Source of the DNA: Cellulomonas sp. ACRRI
GTDB lineage: Bacteria; Actinomycetota; Actinomycetes; Actinomycetales; Cellulomonadaceae
NCBI RefSeq assembly: GCF_022346185.1
Contig: NZ_JAKRMS010000004.1
Coordinates: 1-64,000 of the forward strand
Length of the DNA stretch: 64,000 nt
Direction: 5' to 3'
Shown: positions 16,731 through 24,941 of the stretch, one piece after another
How the letters are laid out: each line of letters starts with the position of its first letter
How positions within the stretch are numbered: the stretch's first letter is position 1
Notes under the pieces: model-generated
What the model was told of the DNA's origin: nothing
Databases searched by the model: none
What the model saw: the letters and a program-made list of their open reading frames with translations, nothing else
Made by a program: the position numbers and the translations under genes

Positions 16731-18170
16731 TCACTTCGGTTCAGCGGCAGCGGCAGCGCGCAGCTCGGTCATCTTCGTGTCCAGGGCCATCGACCGCCGC
16801 GGACCGGTGAACTGCTGCACGTGGTCGAGCAGCGCGGTCGCGGCGCGACCGACGATCTTCGGCGCGAGGATCGCGACCAGCTTGTCGAACTGCTGGACCG
16901 GCTTGGAGTAGTCCAGCAGGGCGGCGAACTCGTTGCCGGTGATGATGCGTAGCGTCAGAGCCGCCTCCGCCGGCGTGAGCTGGCCGAGCAGGGTCTCGCA
17001 GATCGCCGCGGCGGACCAGGACACCCCGCTCGCCCGCCCGAGGAAGATCTCGACCAGGCCGTTCACGTACTTCACGCGCACACCATCGGGAATCGGCAGA
17101 GTCCCGACGTAGGCGGCGAGCTCCCGGATGATCGGAGGCTCGGTGTAGAAGTTGTCCATCGCGTTGTGCGCGAGGTGCAGCCGGTCGAGCAGCACGTCGA
17201 TGTCCGCGGTGCGGACGTCCTCGGGCAGGTAGGACTCGCCGTTGACGGACTCCAGGAACTCGCGCGCGAAGTCGGCCTGCTTGGTGTCCAGGTTCGCCTT
17301 GAACCGGGCGTGGCGGGTGCCGAAGCTGAACTTGGTGTCGTCGGTCAGGTGCGGCCACAGGTGGTGCAGGACGAGCCGGATGTTGTCGCGAGTGGTCGCG
17401 GTCGAGTCGAGCGTGACGTAGATCCCGAACAGGCCGTTCGCGAGCGTCTCGGCCTGGTCGGGGCGCAGCCCGTTGAACAGGGTCGTGAACGTGGCGGTGT
17501 CGGCGGCGGTCAGCGTCGTCGTCTTGATGTTCGACAGCAGCCGTGACGTGGCGACCATCGTGGAGGTCTGCGGGAGGGTGATGACCTCCTTGATGCAGGT
17601 CTCCATGTAGCCCAGCAGCGTGAACGGCTGCAGCTCGTGCTGGTTCGGGTGTGCGGCGCTGGCGTGGTTGCGCATGAAGCGAACGAGATCGAGCTGCTGG
17701 CGACCCACCGGAGAGATGAACCCGATCCGGGCGGCGGCCTGGATCAGTTCCTCGTCGGTGATCTTGACCAGATCGTCGGCTCCGCGCAGGTCCTTGCGCT
17801 TCTCGGGCGTGGCGACGGCCAGGTCGAAGAAGTAGTTCAGGTCGTAGGCGACGATCCGCTTGCGCAGCTCGGTGATCGTCTCGTCCCACAGGTAGTTCAG
17901 GGCCGCGTCGAACAGCCCGGCGCTCACCGCCATCATGAACTTCGACAGGTACATCGACTGGGCGCGCTTGTCGGTCGTGAGCCCGGCCATCGCGCCGTCC
18001 ATGTTGGTCAGGACCTGGACGCGCTGCGGGACCGGCACGAGCACGCCGCCGGAGGGCAGACCCATCGCCTCGGCGTGGTTCAGCAGCGCCTCTTCGAACG
18101 CCGCGAGCGTGACCGGCAGACCGACCTCACCCGAGGAGGAGGTCACCGTGACCTCGGTGGACTCCGTCAC
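16731..18170 (-). CDS. HEPN-like protein of possible defence role
   Basis: A 479-aa soluble protein with no family I can name with certainty. Residues 160-180 read RFMRNHASAAHPN. The R167-N168...H174 arrangement (Arg, Asn, five residues, His) within an all-helical region fits the catalytic signature of HEPN ribonucleases. The rest is helical with no membrane segment. The GTG 18170 start has AAGGGGG seven bases upstream. A minus-strand SIR2 gene lies 138 bp upstream, and the two may share a transcript. HEPN assignment is an inference from the motif. Confidence 0.5.
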   Translation of the reverse strand: MTESTEVTVTSSSGEVGLPVTLAAFEEALLNHAEAMGLPSGGVLVPVPQRVQVLTNMDGAMAGLTTDKRAQSMYLSKFMMAVSAGLFDAALNYLWDETITELRKRIVAYDLNYFFDLAVATPEKRKDLRGADDLVKITDEELIQAAARIGFISPVGRQQLDLVRFMRNHASAAHPNQHELQPFTLLGYMETCIKEVITLPQTSTMVATSRLLSNIKTTTLTAADTATFTTLFNGLRPDQAETLANGLFGIYVTLDSTATTRDNIRLVLHHLWPHLTDDTKFSFGTRHARFKANLDTKQADFAREFLESVNGESYLPEDVRTADIDVLLDRLHLAHNAMDNFYTEPPIIRELAAYVGTLPIPDGVRVKYVNGLVEIFLGRASGVSWSAAAICETLLGQLTPAEAALTLRIITGNEFAALLDYSKPVQQFDKLVAILAPKIVGRAATALLDHVQQFTGPRRSMALDTKMTELRAAAAAEPK

Positions 18171-18308
18171 CGCTCGGCCCCCTTGCTGGGCACAGATGCC
18201 CGCTCTTTCGATGTGGGACGCCAGGCTAGACGGCGCGGGTGGGCCCCGTCTCGGTCTTTGGACCGTTGCGTGCGTGGAACGGTGCGGCTCGACCGCGGCA
18301 AGGTGGAT

Positions 18309-19559
18309 CTAGGACGGGGCGGGTGGGCGGTCCGGGTCGAGGAAGGTCACCTGTACCCGATCAGACAGCGAGTCGTCTGCCCAGGGGTCGTCGTGCTCCG
18401 GTGGAAGGTCGGGCCAGCGCCGGTTCACCTCCCGGTGTAGCCATTCGCGGGCGGCCTGGTACTCGTCCCCGGGTGTCACGTCGGGAGCGGCCCAGTCCGT
18501 CGGGACCTGGTCGACGCCGTCGACCGTGATCATCGGGCGGGGCCGTTCCCCGGAACGCACGCCGAATCGCAGCACCGATCCGCACGTCGATCCGACGTAG
18601 TCCGTGACCGGGTGCGCGCCATCGAAGCCGACGACGTCGTCACGTCGCAGGAGGTCGCTTACGTTCTGCCGCGCAGCTTCGGCTGGGTCAACCACCGTCA
18701 CGGGAATGCCTGGGGCGATCGCTTCGGCGACGAAATGGCGCGTCTGCAGGTCGCCCGGGGGGAAGGAGTAACCGATCACGGTCAGCGACTTCGCGTGACG
18801 CAGGGCGTCGTGGGCGCGGCGCCACTGCGCCCGCAAAGACAAGTTGGAGTAGAACCCGCTCTTGGTACTGGTCGGCGGCACGATCAGCGGGACGAGGCCG
18901 TCGTGCAACGCGCGGTAACGTCCACGAGGCTCGGGCGCGGAGAACGCCGTGGACCACTGCAGCTCGGACTTCGTCAGCGTGATGCGGTCGCTGACCGGTG
19001 CGTTCGGCCCCCCGTAGGCCCAACTGATGGACCCGTGGAGCTTCAGAAGTTCCGGGATCCGGTCTCCGGAGGGCGAAGAGGAGAGCATCAACCCCACCCC
19101 GGGGGGATGCCGCTGCTCGAGCGCGACCGCGTACAGGTCGCTCCACGACTGCAGCATCCGCAGTGAGCTCAGACCCCGCTCGACCAGCAGGTCGTAGTTG
19201 AAGGAGCAAAGCACCGCCTGTCGATGCGACCAGTGCATCAGCAACCTGGTCATCCATTCGGGAGGCGGCGTCGCGGTCGCTCTCGCCTCACGCTCGACGA
19301 TGACGTCCTGGACGGCTTGGCTCGCTTCGGCGAATAGGGCCTTGTTGCGGTAGTTCTGCGCGTCGGTCAGCCACGGCTGATCCACGGCGAGGTGCGACAT
19401 CCATGCTTCGAAGTTCCCGCCATACGGGACCAGAGAGTCGGTGTGAAGGCCAACCCGAGGGAGGACCTCGTCGCTGAGGTCGTTCAGCAGCGGCATCGCT
19501 CCGCTGATTGCCCGGGAGAAGCCGGCACCGAGCAGGATGAAGTCGCGCCCCGGCGTCAT
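18309..19559 (-). CDS. SIR2-domain (NADase-like) protein
   Basis: A 416-aa protein showing the core motifs of SIR2-fold enzymes: GAGFSRA (residues 11-17) in the NAD-binding loop, SFNYDLLVE with Asn121 and Asp123, KLHGS with catalytic His175, and VIGYSFPPGD (261-270). In bacterial defence systems such domains deplete NAD+ on phage infection. A C-terminal region of about 110 residues has no motif I know. ATG 19559 is preferred because AGG sits eight bases upstream; GTG 19565 is the alternative. It is divergent from lsr2 and upstream of the HEPN-like gene on the same strand. Confidence 0.75.
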   Translation of the reverse strand: MTPGRDFILLGAGFSRAISGAMPLLNDLSDEVLPRVGLHTDSLVPYGGNFEAWMSHLAVDQPWLTDAQNYRNKALFAEASQAVQDVIVEREARATATPPPEWMTRLLMHWSHRQAVLCSFNYDLLVERGLSSLRMLQSWSDLYAVALEQRHPPGVGLMLSSSPSGDRIPELLKLHGSISWAYGGPNAPVSDRITLTKSELQWSTAFSAPEPRGRYRALHDGLVPLIVPPTSTKSGFYSNLSLRAQWRRAHDALRHAKSLTVIGYSFPPGDLQTRHFVAEAIAPGIPVTVVDPAEAARQNVSDLLRRDDVVGFDGAHPVTDYVGSTCGSVLRFGVRSGERPRPMITVDGVDQVPTDWAAPDVTPGDEYQAAREWLHREVNRRWPDLPPEHDDPWADDSLSDRVQVTFLDPDRPPAPS

Positions 19560-19731
19560 GATCACAACCTACGGCAGTAGCTCGAGCCGGCACGTGCACC
19601 TCGCAGCGTTATTCGGTCCGACATGAACCTTCGTTACGATCTGCGCGAGTGCGCCGCTGGGCAACGACCGTCATCAACCGTCAACGTTGCGCGATCGGCT
19701 ACGACACGAAACGCGATTGGACTCGGCACAC

Positions 19732-20064
19732 ATGGCTCAGAAGACGCAGATCACGCTCATCGACGACATCGACGGTTCCACCGCCGACGAAACCGTCACG
19801 TTCGCTCTGGACGGCATCAGCTACGAGATCGACCTCAACGGAGCGCACGCGAGCGAGCTCCGCGACACCATCTCCGGGTACGTCGGGCACGCTCGCAAGA
19901 TCGCGGGACGCACCTCGGGCCGCACCGGGAGCCGCTCGCGCAGTGCGGGTCGGGACTACGAGCCGGCGACGGTGCGTGAGTGGGCTGCTTCGCGGGGAAT
20001 CGACATCCCGGCACGCGGCCGCATCCCGAGCGCCGTGCTCGACCAGTACCGCGCGACGCGCTGA
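19732..20064 (+). CDS. lsr2: Lsr2 family nucleoid-associated xenogeneic silencer
   Basis: A 110-aa protein of the usual Lsr2 size. It has an N-terminal dimerisation domain (MAQKTQITLIDDIDGSTADE, then FALDGISYEIDLNGAHA) and a C-terminal DNA-binding domain with the RGR AT-hook-like motif in PARGRIPSAVLD. Lsr2 binds AT-rich DNA and silences foreign genes. A copy embedded in an island may be an extra one carried by the element, or the host copy. ATG 19732 fixes the conserved start. Confidence 0.9.
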   Translation: MAQKTQITLIDDIDGSTADETVTFALDGISYEIDLNGAHASELRDTISGYVGHARKIAGRTSGRTGSRSRSAGRDYEPATVREWAASRGIDIPARGRIPSAVLDQYRATR

Positions 20065-20079
20065 GGAGGGGCGGAGCTG

Positions 20080-21288
20080 GTGGTCGACTCCCACTACCTC
20101 GGGCCGGTGTCCGGTCTCGTTCCGCTGAACACCTGGGATGAGGTCGTCTCGGCGGCTCAAGCTGGTGTGCTGGACGAGAGTCAGTGGGTCGAGCTCAAGG
20201 AGCAGGTTCCTGCCTCGAACCGCAAGGCGAACACCGAACTAGCTCGGGACCTTGCCTCCCTCTCCCTCGATGGCGGGGTGCTGCTCATCGGGGTGCAGGA
20301 CGACAACCGCAGGGCCGGTGTGGTCGTGGGAGTACCCCCGGAGGGCCTGAAGACGCGGCTATCGCAGGTCGCTCATGGGGCGATCAAGCCGCCGCTGCCG
20401 TTGACCGTGCGCGAGGTCACGCACCCGACCGACCCGGAACTGGTAGTTCTTGTTGTGGTCGTGCCGGCGTCGTTGTCTGCGCCCCACATGGTCGACGAGC
20501 GGTACTGGGGGCGCAGCGCGGAAGGCAAACGCGTGCTGAGCGACACCGAGGTGCGCCGCGTGCTGCAGGCGCGCGCCGAGCGCGCCTCCGGATTCACCGA
20601 CCGGCTCGCCGGGGTCGCGGACCTCGACCCCCACCCGGCCCCGAATCGGCAGAACAGCCACCTGTTCCTGCTTGCCGAGCCGGTGGTGTCCGGCCTGTCC
20701 GACCGTCTCAGCTCGATGGTCGACAGGGGCCGCCTGCTGAGTTCGTACGTGGCAGCCCTCGAGCGAGGCGGACCGGACGTATCCCCGTCCATGGGTCACA
20801 TCTCGTTCGTCCGCGAGCACCCGGACGGGTTCTGGATGTCGTACTCGGTCGACGACGCCCCGGAACGGGACACCCTGGTGTTGGTCGTCTGTGACGACTG
20901 TTCGATCCGTCTTGTCTCGGGCCGCGCGTCCGACACCCCCAGGACGGAACGCTTGGCGTTGACAGCGCACGTCATCACGACAGTGCATCAAGCACTACGG
21001 GTGGCCGCTGGCCTCGGTCGAGAGCACTTGGGCTTCGACGGGCAGTGGCAGGTTGGCGTGCGCCTGGACGACCTCAAAGGGGTGCGCAGCATCCGGTCGT
21101 TGCAGCAATTCGGAGCCAAGACGTACCCCGCGTACCCGAATGTTGACTACGAACGGGTCATCACGACGTCCAGCGACCAGCTCGTCGAGACGACCGCGGA
21201 GGTGGTCAGCCAGCTGCTCGGTGGCTACCTGCGGGGGCTCGGTCACTCGGAGGCGTACGAGACGCTCGCCCAGGTGAACACGATCTAG
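20080..21288 (+). CDS. AlbA_2 (Schlafen-like) domain protein
   Basis: A 402-aa protein whose residues 30-150 resemble the AlbA_2 / Schlafen-like domain: QWVELKEQVPASNRKANTE, then ELARDLASLSLDGGVLLIGV. Such domains occur in putative RNA-processing or anti-phage proteins and in regulators. The C-terminal 240 residues are unrecognised and have no membrane segment. GTG 20080 is preceded by GAGGAGGGGCGGAG. It begins 15 bp after lsr2, so the two are probably co-transcribed. Confidence 0.65.
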   Translation: MVDSHYLGPVSGLVPLNTWDEVVSAAQAGVLDESQWVELKEQVPASNRKANTELARDLASLSLDGGVLLIGVQDDNRRAGVVVGVPPEGLKTRLSQVAHGAIKPPLPLTVREVTHPTDPELVVLVVVVPASLSAPHMVDERYWGRSAEGKRVLSDTEVRRVLQARAERASGFTDRLAGVADLDPHPAPNRQNSHLFLLAEPVVSGLSDRLSSMVDRGRLLSSYVAALERGGPDVSPSMGHISFVREHPDGFWMSYSVDDAPERDTLVLVVCDDCSIRLVSGRASDTPRTERLALTAHVITTVHQALRVAAGLGREHLGFDGQWQVGVRLDDLKGVRSIRSLQQFGAKTYPAYPNVDYERVITTSSDQLVETTAEVVSQLLGGYLRGLGHSEAYETLAQVNTI

Positions 21289-21682
21289 ATCAACTAGCTC
21301 GTCGCCCCGCGCCTGCGGTCCCGGCCGGGGTCGCGTCCTGACCGCGACCGGAGCCTTGCGGGCCGGCTGGGCGCCGGTGCCCGCCGGTGCGCCCCCCGAC
21401 GGCCCCGCCCTCACGGTGGTGTCCGAGCGGCCCCTACGCGCACCGCACCCGAAAGCCGGCTTCAGGTCCCACGATGACGTCACGCGTCCCCTGGCCCGCA
21501 CCCGAAGACGATCCCATCTCGCGCGAGTTGCTGTGCTCCGGGCGTGCGGCCGTGTCTGCCGCACATCTACCTGGAGCCACCCGCCCTGTCCGAACTGCTC
21601 GCGTTCCCAGCAAGCAGTGACACCCCCTGGTGTCGGGTACGGCCGAGCCGGCGAGTGACGGCGGAGTGAGAGGGGAACGACG
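21289..21682. other. gap without supported gene
   Basis: About 390 bp of GC-rich sequence at the border between the defence-like block and the copper island. Short frames are present but lack ribosome sites and look like chance. The distal end carries the palindrome at 21619-21634. Confidence 0.5.
21619..21634. promoter_or_regulatory. palindrome upstream of Cys-rich mini-gene
   Basis: Perfect 6-bp arms GACACC and GGTGTC around CCCT, 48 bp before the small gene at 21683. The C-run/G-run layout recalls CsoR-type operators, but the arms are not TACCCCC/GGGGGTA. Possible operator. Confidence 0.4.
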
Positions 21683-21793
21683 ATGAACAACCAGGTCCCG
21701 ATGTGCTGCGGGCTGCAGATGATGTGGGACGTCGACTGCTGGCGTTGCGTGCACGAGTGGACGTCGCACGTGCGTTCGTACCGTGGCCGCTGA
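21683..21793 (+). CDS. 36-aa Cys/Met/His-rich peptide
   Basis: A very short gene with good signals: GAGAGGGG seven bases before ATG 21683, and an intact frame to TGA 21793. The product has four Cys (MCCG, CWRC), five Met and two His, starting MNNQVPMCCGLQMMWD. Such density of soft-metal ligands fits a copper-binding peptide. It sits convergent to csoR and behind a palindrome. No homologue is recognised, so the gene call rests on composition, ribosome site and context. Confidence 0.5.
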   Translation: MNNQVPMCCGLQMMWDVDCWRCVHEWTSHVRSYRGR

Positions 21794-21812
21794 TCTTCAG
21801 AGTCTGGCGTTC

Positions 21813-21876
21813 GCGCGTCGGACGGCCGATCACCACTCACCTCGACAGGTCAGGTGTGTTCGACCGTCCGACGCGC
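21813..21876. repeat. 13-bp inverted repeat between convergent genes
   Basis: GCGCGTCGGACGG (21813-21825) is repeated inverted as CCGTCCGACGCGC (21864-21876) with a 38-nt interior. The interior itself contains ACCTCGACAGGT. It probably works as a terminator between the mini-gene and csoR, or marks the end of an inserted segment. Confidence 0.6.
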
Positions 21877-21929
21877 TTGGTGTTGGAGGCGAAGGGAGGA
21901 ACGCCAGGAACGGGCTGGTGAGCTCCGGG

Positions 21930-22238
21930 TCAGGACCGAACGAGCCGCGCGATCGCGTCGCTGGCTTCCTTGATCTTCAGGTCAGCGTCAGGGCCGCCCA
22001 TACGCGCGGCGTCGAGCACGCAGTGCTTGAGGTGGTCGTCGAGAAGGCCGACGGCCACTGCCTGAAGCGCATTGGTCAGCGCGCTGACCTGCGTGAGGAT
22101 GTCGATGCAGTACTTCTCGTCATCCACCATCTTGGAGATGCCCCGGGCCTGTCCCTCGATGCGACGCAGGCGCTTGAGGTACTCCTCCTTGTCGGAGATG
22201 TAGCCGTGGTGGGCGTGCTCCTCGGTCTGCGCGGTCAT
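21930..22238 (-). CDS. csoR: copper-sensing repressor CsoR (copy 1)
   Basis: A 102-aa all-helical Cu(I)-responsive repressor. The ligand triad sits at Cys44, His69 and Cys73, with the same 25- and 4-residue spacing as the mycobacterial C36-H61-C65 set. The characteristic RRIEGQARGI helix and DEKYCIDIL are present. It is nearly the same as the second copy at 38.3 kb from RIEGQARG onward. Each CsoR tetramer would bind G/C-tract palindromes such as those at 30844, 30880 and 40013. No such palindrome is seen before this gene itself. Confidence 0.93.
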   Translation of the reverse strand: MTAQTEEHAHHGYISDKEEYLKRLRRIEGQARGISKMVDDEKYCIDILTQVSALTNALQAVAVGLLDDHLKHCVLDAARMGGPDADLKIKEASDAIARLVRS

Positions 22239-22491
22239 CGAAGCTCCATGGGTTCAGCAGGCGGGTTGAGGGGGGCGCTCAGGGGCCGGTGGGGCGCCGG
22301 ATCGGTTGTGAGGCGGGACCGCCGGGATCGACGTCACCGAGCCCGCTGTGGCTCGCGTCGCGGCGAGCGGTGGTCTCTCGTTGCTGAGTGTATCTGGCGG
22401 CGCACCGTGCGATCGGGCTGCGTCGTGCATCAGCAACTCCGGGAGTGTGACCCTAGGTCGCGCGAGCGGCCGGTTGCCGTGCGACGTCCCG

Positions 22492-22986
22492 TTACTGCGA
22501 CGGGGGCCTACCGTTCGCACGCGCCTTCGGGGAGTTCGGCGGGTATGCCCAGCACACCGGTCGAACAGAGCAGCACCGGCGCGGCGTGCCGGGGAAGGGC
22601 CGCGCGGGGCTGACCGAACTTCCGTGGGCGACGCACCCAGGGGGTGAGCCCGGTGCGTGGCAGAGGTGAACCGAGGCGTGGACTGTTCGGCGTCGCATCC
22701 ACGACGTGGCAACAGGGTGCGACCGCGACCCGGCTGGCTGCGCGGAGCGGATCTGCACCCTCAGGGGTGGGGCACCGGCGGTGCGGGCGTCGCAGGAGCA
22801 CTCGGTGCGACGGCGCACCTCCGCGAGGGCGCGATACCGCTCAATGTCCTGATCGACGAGCGCAGCGTCTTCAACTGAGCGACCGCTGGCCTCGAGGGCG
22901 CCGGGGAACAGACGGTTCACGCCCCAGACTGCTGACGCGACCCCAGCCCCGATTCCGAGGACCGCCAGCCAGCCGATCAAGCTCAC
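22492..22986 (-). CDS. small membrane protein, probably frameshifted C-terminus
   Basis: Residues 1-28 form one membrane segment (SLIGWLAVLGIGAGVASAVW) and residues 45-63 a charged helix (DQDIERYRALAEVRRR). The rest is Arg/Pro/Ser/Cys-rich and looks like read-through of non-coding sequence, so the true product may be about 65-75 aa or the gene may be damaged. GTG 22986 has AGGCGG upstream. The opening resembles that of the SHOCT-type protein at 23834 (both end the helix with V-R/N-R-I/L-FP), suggesting paralogues. The flanks 22239-22491 and 22987-23145 hold no supported gene. Confidence 0.35.
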   Translation of the reverse strand: MSLIGWLAVLGIGAGVASAVWGVNRLFPGALEASGRSVEDAALVDQDIERYRALAEVRRRTECSCDARTAGAPPLRVQIRSAQPAGSRSHPVATSWMRRRTVHASVHLCHAPGSPPGCVAHGSSVSPARPFPGTPRRCCSVRPVCWAYPPNSPKARANGRPPSQ

Positions 22987-23145
22987 CTGCCGCCTCGATC
23001 GCGCACGGCGAAGCGATATCCCATCGCGATGCGGTGATCACGCGGCCAGGTCATCGATCGGCTCCTTGTCGACTGGATCGGTGGCTAGCGAGACGGGCGC
23101 AGGTGCTGGTTGTTCGTGGCGTGCGGAGGCGCAGAACCGCGGAGT

Positions 23146-23433
23146 TCAGTTTGCACGGGTCGGCGCGCGACCTCGCAGCTCCTTTGCCAGTTTCTTCCGG
23201 GGCAGCCTGCCCGCGGAGAAGTATCGGCCGTCAAGCAACACCAACGGGTTCATCGCAGGTCGGTGCTCGCCGATGAGTGCCCTGCCTTCGTCGGAGTCGA
23301 TGTCGACGATCCGGATGTGCATGGGGGCCTGTTCAGACAGTGTCGTGAGTGCTTGCTTGGCATCCTCGCAGAAGTGACAGGCGGGAGCGGTGACGACGGT
23401 GACGACAGGAAGGGCTGCCGGGGGAGTTGTCAC
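23146..23433 (-). CDS. glutaredoxin-like thiol protein
   Basis: A 95-aa thioredoxin-fold protein with an N-terminal active site APACHFCEDA (CxxC at residues 19-22), a middle strand RIVDIDSDEG, and the cis-Pro-like NPLVLLDGRYFSAG. It would reduce disulfides or handle metal-thiol chemistry in the cytosol. It is closely related in layout to the protein at 26880. GTG 23433 is the start. Confidence 0.8.
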   Translation of the reverse strand: MTTPPAALPVVTVVTAPACHFCEDAKQALTTLSEQAPMHIRIVDIDSDEGRALIGEHRPAMNPLVLLDGRYFSAGRLPRKKLAKELRGRAPTRAN

Positions 23434-23618
23434 GAGGCCGCCTCACATCGTCGGGAAAGGAGAAGGGTCGTCGGTGCTGGGCGCGGTCCCTGCGACGGGC
23501 TCGCCCGTCGGGTAGCTCGATGGATTGGAACGGTTCGAGCTCAAGGTGCGGTAACGGGTTGGCGACGAAGCCGACGCGCACGGCTGGTCGCCGACCTGCG
23601 GTCTTCTAGGCGGCGGCT

Positions 23619-23834
23619 TCATCGCGGCTGCGAGGCTGCTGGCCCGGCGTCGAGGTCGGCCTGCAGCCGTCGGTACAGATCGTCGTCGATGTCGCCGGAA
23701 GCAAACCACTCCTCAACTGCGACCCGCGGTGAGCTGCGCCGCGGAGCAGGGAAGATCCGAGCCACCGACCAGGCGGCCCAGGCAAGGATTCCTAGCCACG
23801 ACGCCGCCATCACGAGCCACTCGACGGCACTCAT
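23619..23834 (-). CDS. short membrane protein with SHOCT-type tail
   Basis: A 71-aa protein: one membrane helix (residues 4-28, VEWLVMAASWLGILAWAAW) and a C-terminal SHOCT-like motif VEEWFASGDIDDDLYRRLQADLD. Such proteins are frequent next to copper and thiol genes in actinobacteria; their role is unknown. ATG 23834 is chosen over 23849 because GGTGG lies five bases upstream. A TGAAG repeat lies about 100 bp upstream. Confidence 0.7.
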   Translation of the reverse strand: MSAVEWLVMAASWLGILAWAAWSVARIFPAPRRSSPRVAVEEWFASGDIDDDLYRRLQADLDAGPAASQPR

Positions 23835-23932
23835 CCGGCACCACCACATCCCTCGCGCTCCCGACCGACCGTGACCTGCTCGACGTCACCACCAGGGTTC
23901 CCGAGCACGGTCAAGTCCTCCCGTCCGCAGCA

Positions 23933-23948
23933 TGAAGGTCTGATCAAG
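23933..23948 (+). promoter_or_regulatory. TGAAG-type response-regulator site F
   Basis: TGAAG-GTCTGA-TCAAG, direct repeat with 11-bp period, overlapping the last codons of lgt and lying 99 bp upstream of the minus-strand SHOCT gene. Confidence 0.55.
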
Positions 23949-24753
23949 ACGAGGCGTTCCGGGTCACCGCTGGGGCGCCAGCGGTGCTGGTGCCCGCGTC
24001 ACCGTCTCCGGGCTCGATCCGCAGCGCGCCCCCTCGACCGGGAAGCACCAGCAGGACGACGCCCGCCACGATGCTGAGCATCGACCACAGCTGCGGCTGG
24101 GTGAGCCCGGCGACCACAGGTGTGTTCACGCGCAAGAACTCAACAGCGAACCGGGCTGCTCCGCTGAGCACGAGGTACCCCCCGAACAGGCCGGGGCCAG
24201 GCAGGCGGTGGCGAGCCCACCAAAGAACGGCGGCGATCGCGAACGCGGCGAGCGTGTCGTACAGAGGGGTCGGGTGGACGGGCACCGTGCTGGGAACGGC
24301 ACCATGCGGGAACGCCATCGCCCAGGGCAGGTCGCTTGGTTTGCCGTAGGTTCCGTCGCCGGCGAAGAAGCAGCCCAGCCGACCGACACCGTAGGCGACC
24401 GTGAGCGGGATGGCAGTGGCACCGGCGACCTGCCCGAGGGGCAGCCGGTGGCGGCGGATCACGACGAGCGCGGACACTGTGCCCGAGATGAGCCCGCCGT
24501 ACCAGGTGAAGCCCATGCCCCCGAGGTGGTGCCAGCTGAGGTCGTCGAGGTTCTCCAGCACGAAGTACACCTTCGCACCAACGAATCCCCAAACGGTCGC
24601 CCACAACACCAGGGAATGCGCGCTGTCGCGTTTGATCCCCAAACGGGAGAACGCCCGGCCCAAGAGGTAGGCGGCGATGAACGCAGCCGCGGCCTTACTC
24701 ACGCCGTAGGTCTGGATATCGAGGCCGAAGATGCTGAACAGGACAGGGCGCAC
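23944..24753 (-). CDS. lgt: prolipoprotein diacylglyceryl transferase (accessory copy)
   Basis: Membrane enzyme that attaches diacylglycerol to the lipobox Cys of lipoprotein precursors. The 269-aa product has seven or so hydrophobic segments and the family signatures GVGRLGCFFAGDGTYG (catalytic Arg region) and HPTPLYD. The C-terminal tail is short, unlike many housekeeping actinobacterial Lgt proteins, which suggests an island-borne extra copy. Lipoprotein substrates are encoded nearby (DUF305 at 28969, gamma-glutamyltranspeptidase at 47643). Confidence 0.9.
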   Translation of the reverse strand: MRPVLFSIFGLDIQTYGVSKAAAAFIAAYLLGRAFSRLGIKRDSAHSLVLWATVWGFVGAKVYFVLENLDDLSWHHLGGMGFTWYGGLISGTVSALVVIRRHRLPLGQVAGATAIPLTVAYGVGRLGCFFAGDGTYGKPSDLPWAMAFPHGAVPSTVPVHPTPLYDTLAAFAIAAVLWWARHRLPGPGLFGGYLVLSGAARFAVEFLRVNTPVVAGLTQPQLWSMLSIVAGVVLLVLPGRGGALRIEPGDGDAGTSTAGAPAVTRNASS

Positions 24754-24883
24754 GTCGGGGCTTTCGTTCGTGGGGCAGCCGTCAGGGGATCGGCAAGGTC
24801 AGCGTGCCGCCCGCAGGTTGAGTGCGCCCCGAACGAACGGTTGGCGTTGGATCAAGCCCGGCGCCGTCCCAGTCGCCGTTCGA

Positions 24884-24899
24884 TCAAGGTTCGATGAAG
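24884..24899 (+). promoter_or_regulatory. TGAAG-type response-regulator site E
   Basis: TCAAG-GTTCGA-TGAAG with 11-bp period, 42 bp before the response-regulator start, in the same orientation as the gene. This is the position expected for autoregulation. Confidence 0.65.
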
Positions 24900-24941
24900 T
24901 CCCAGCCCGGGAGGGGACCCGCGCGGTCCGACGGAGACACA

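Noticed and set aside
21473-21620. 48-codon frame starting MTSRVPWPAPEDDP
   Set aside because: No ribosome site, no recognisable motif and ordinary for this base composition. It is not a WhiB-type protein despite two Cys-like positions.
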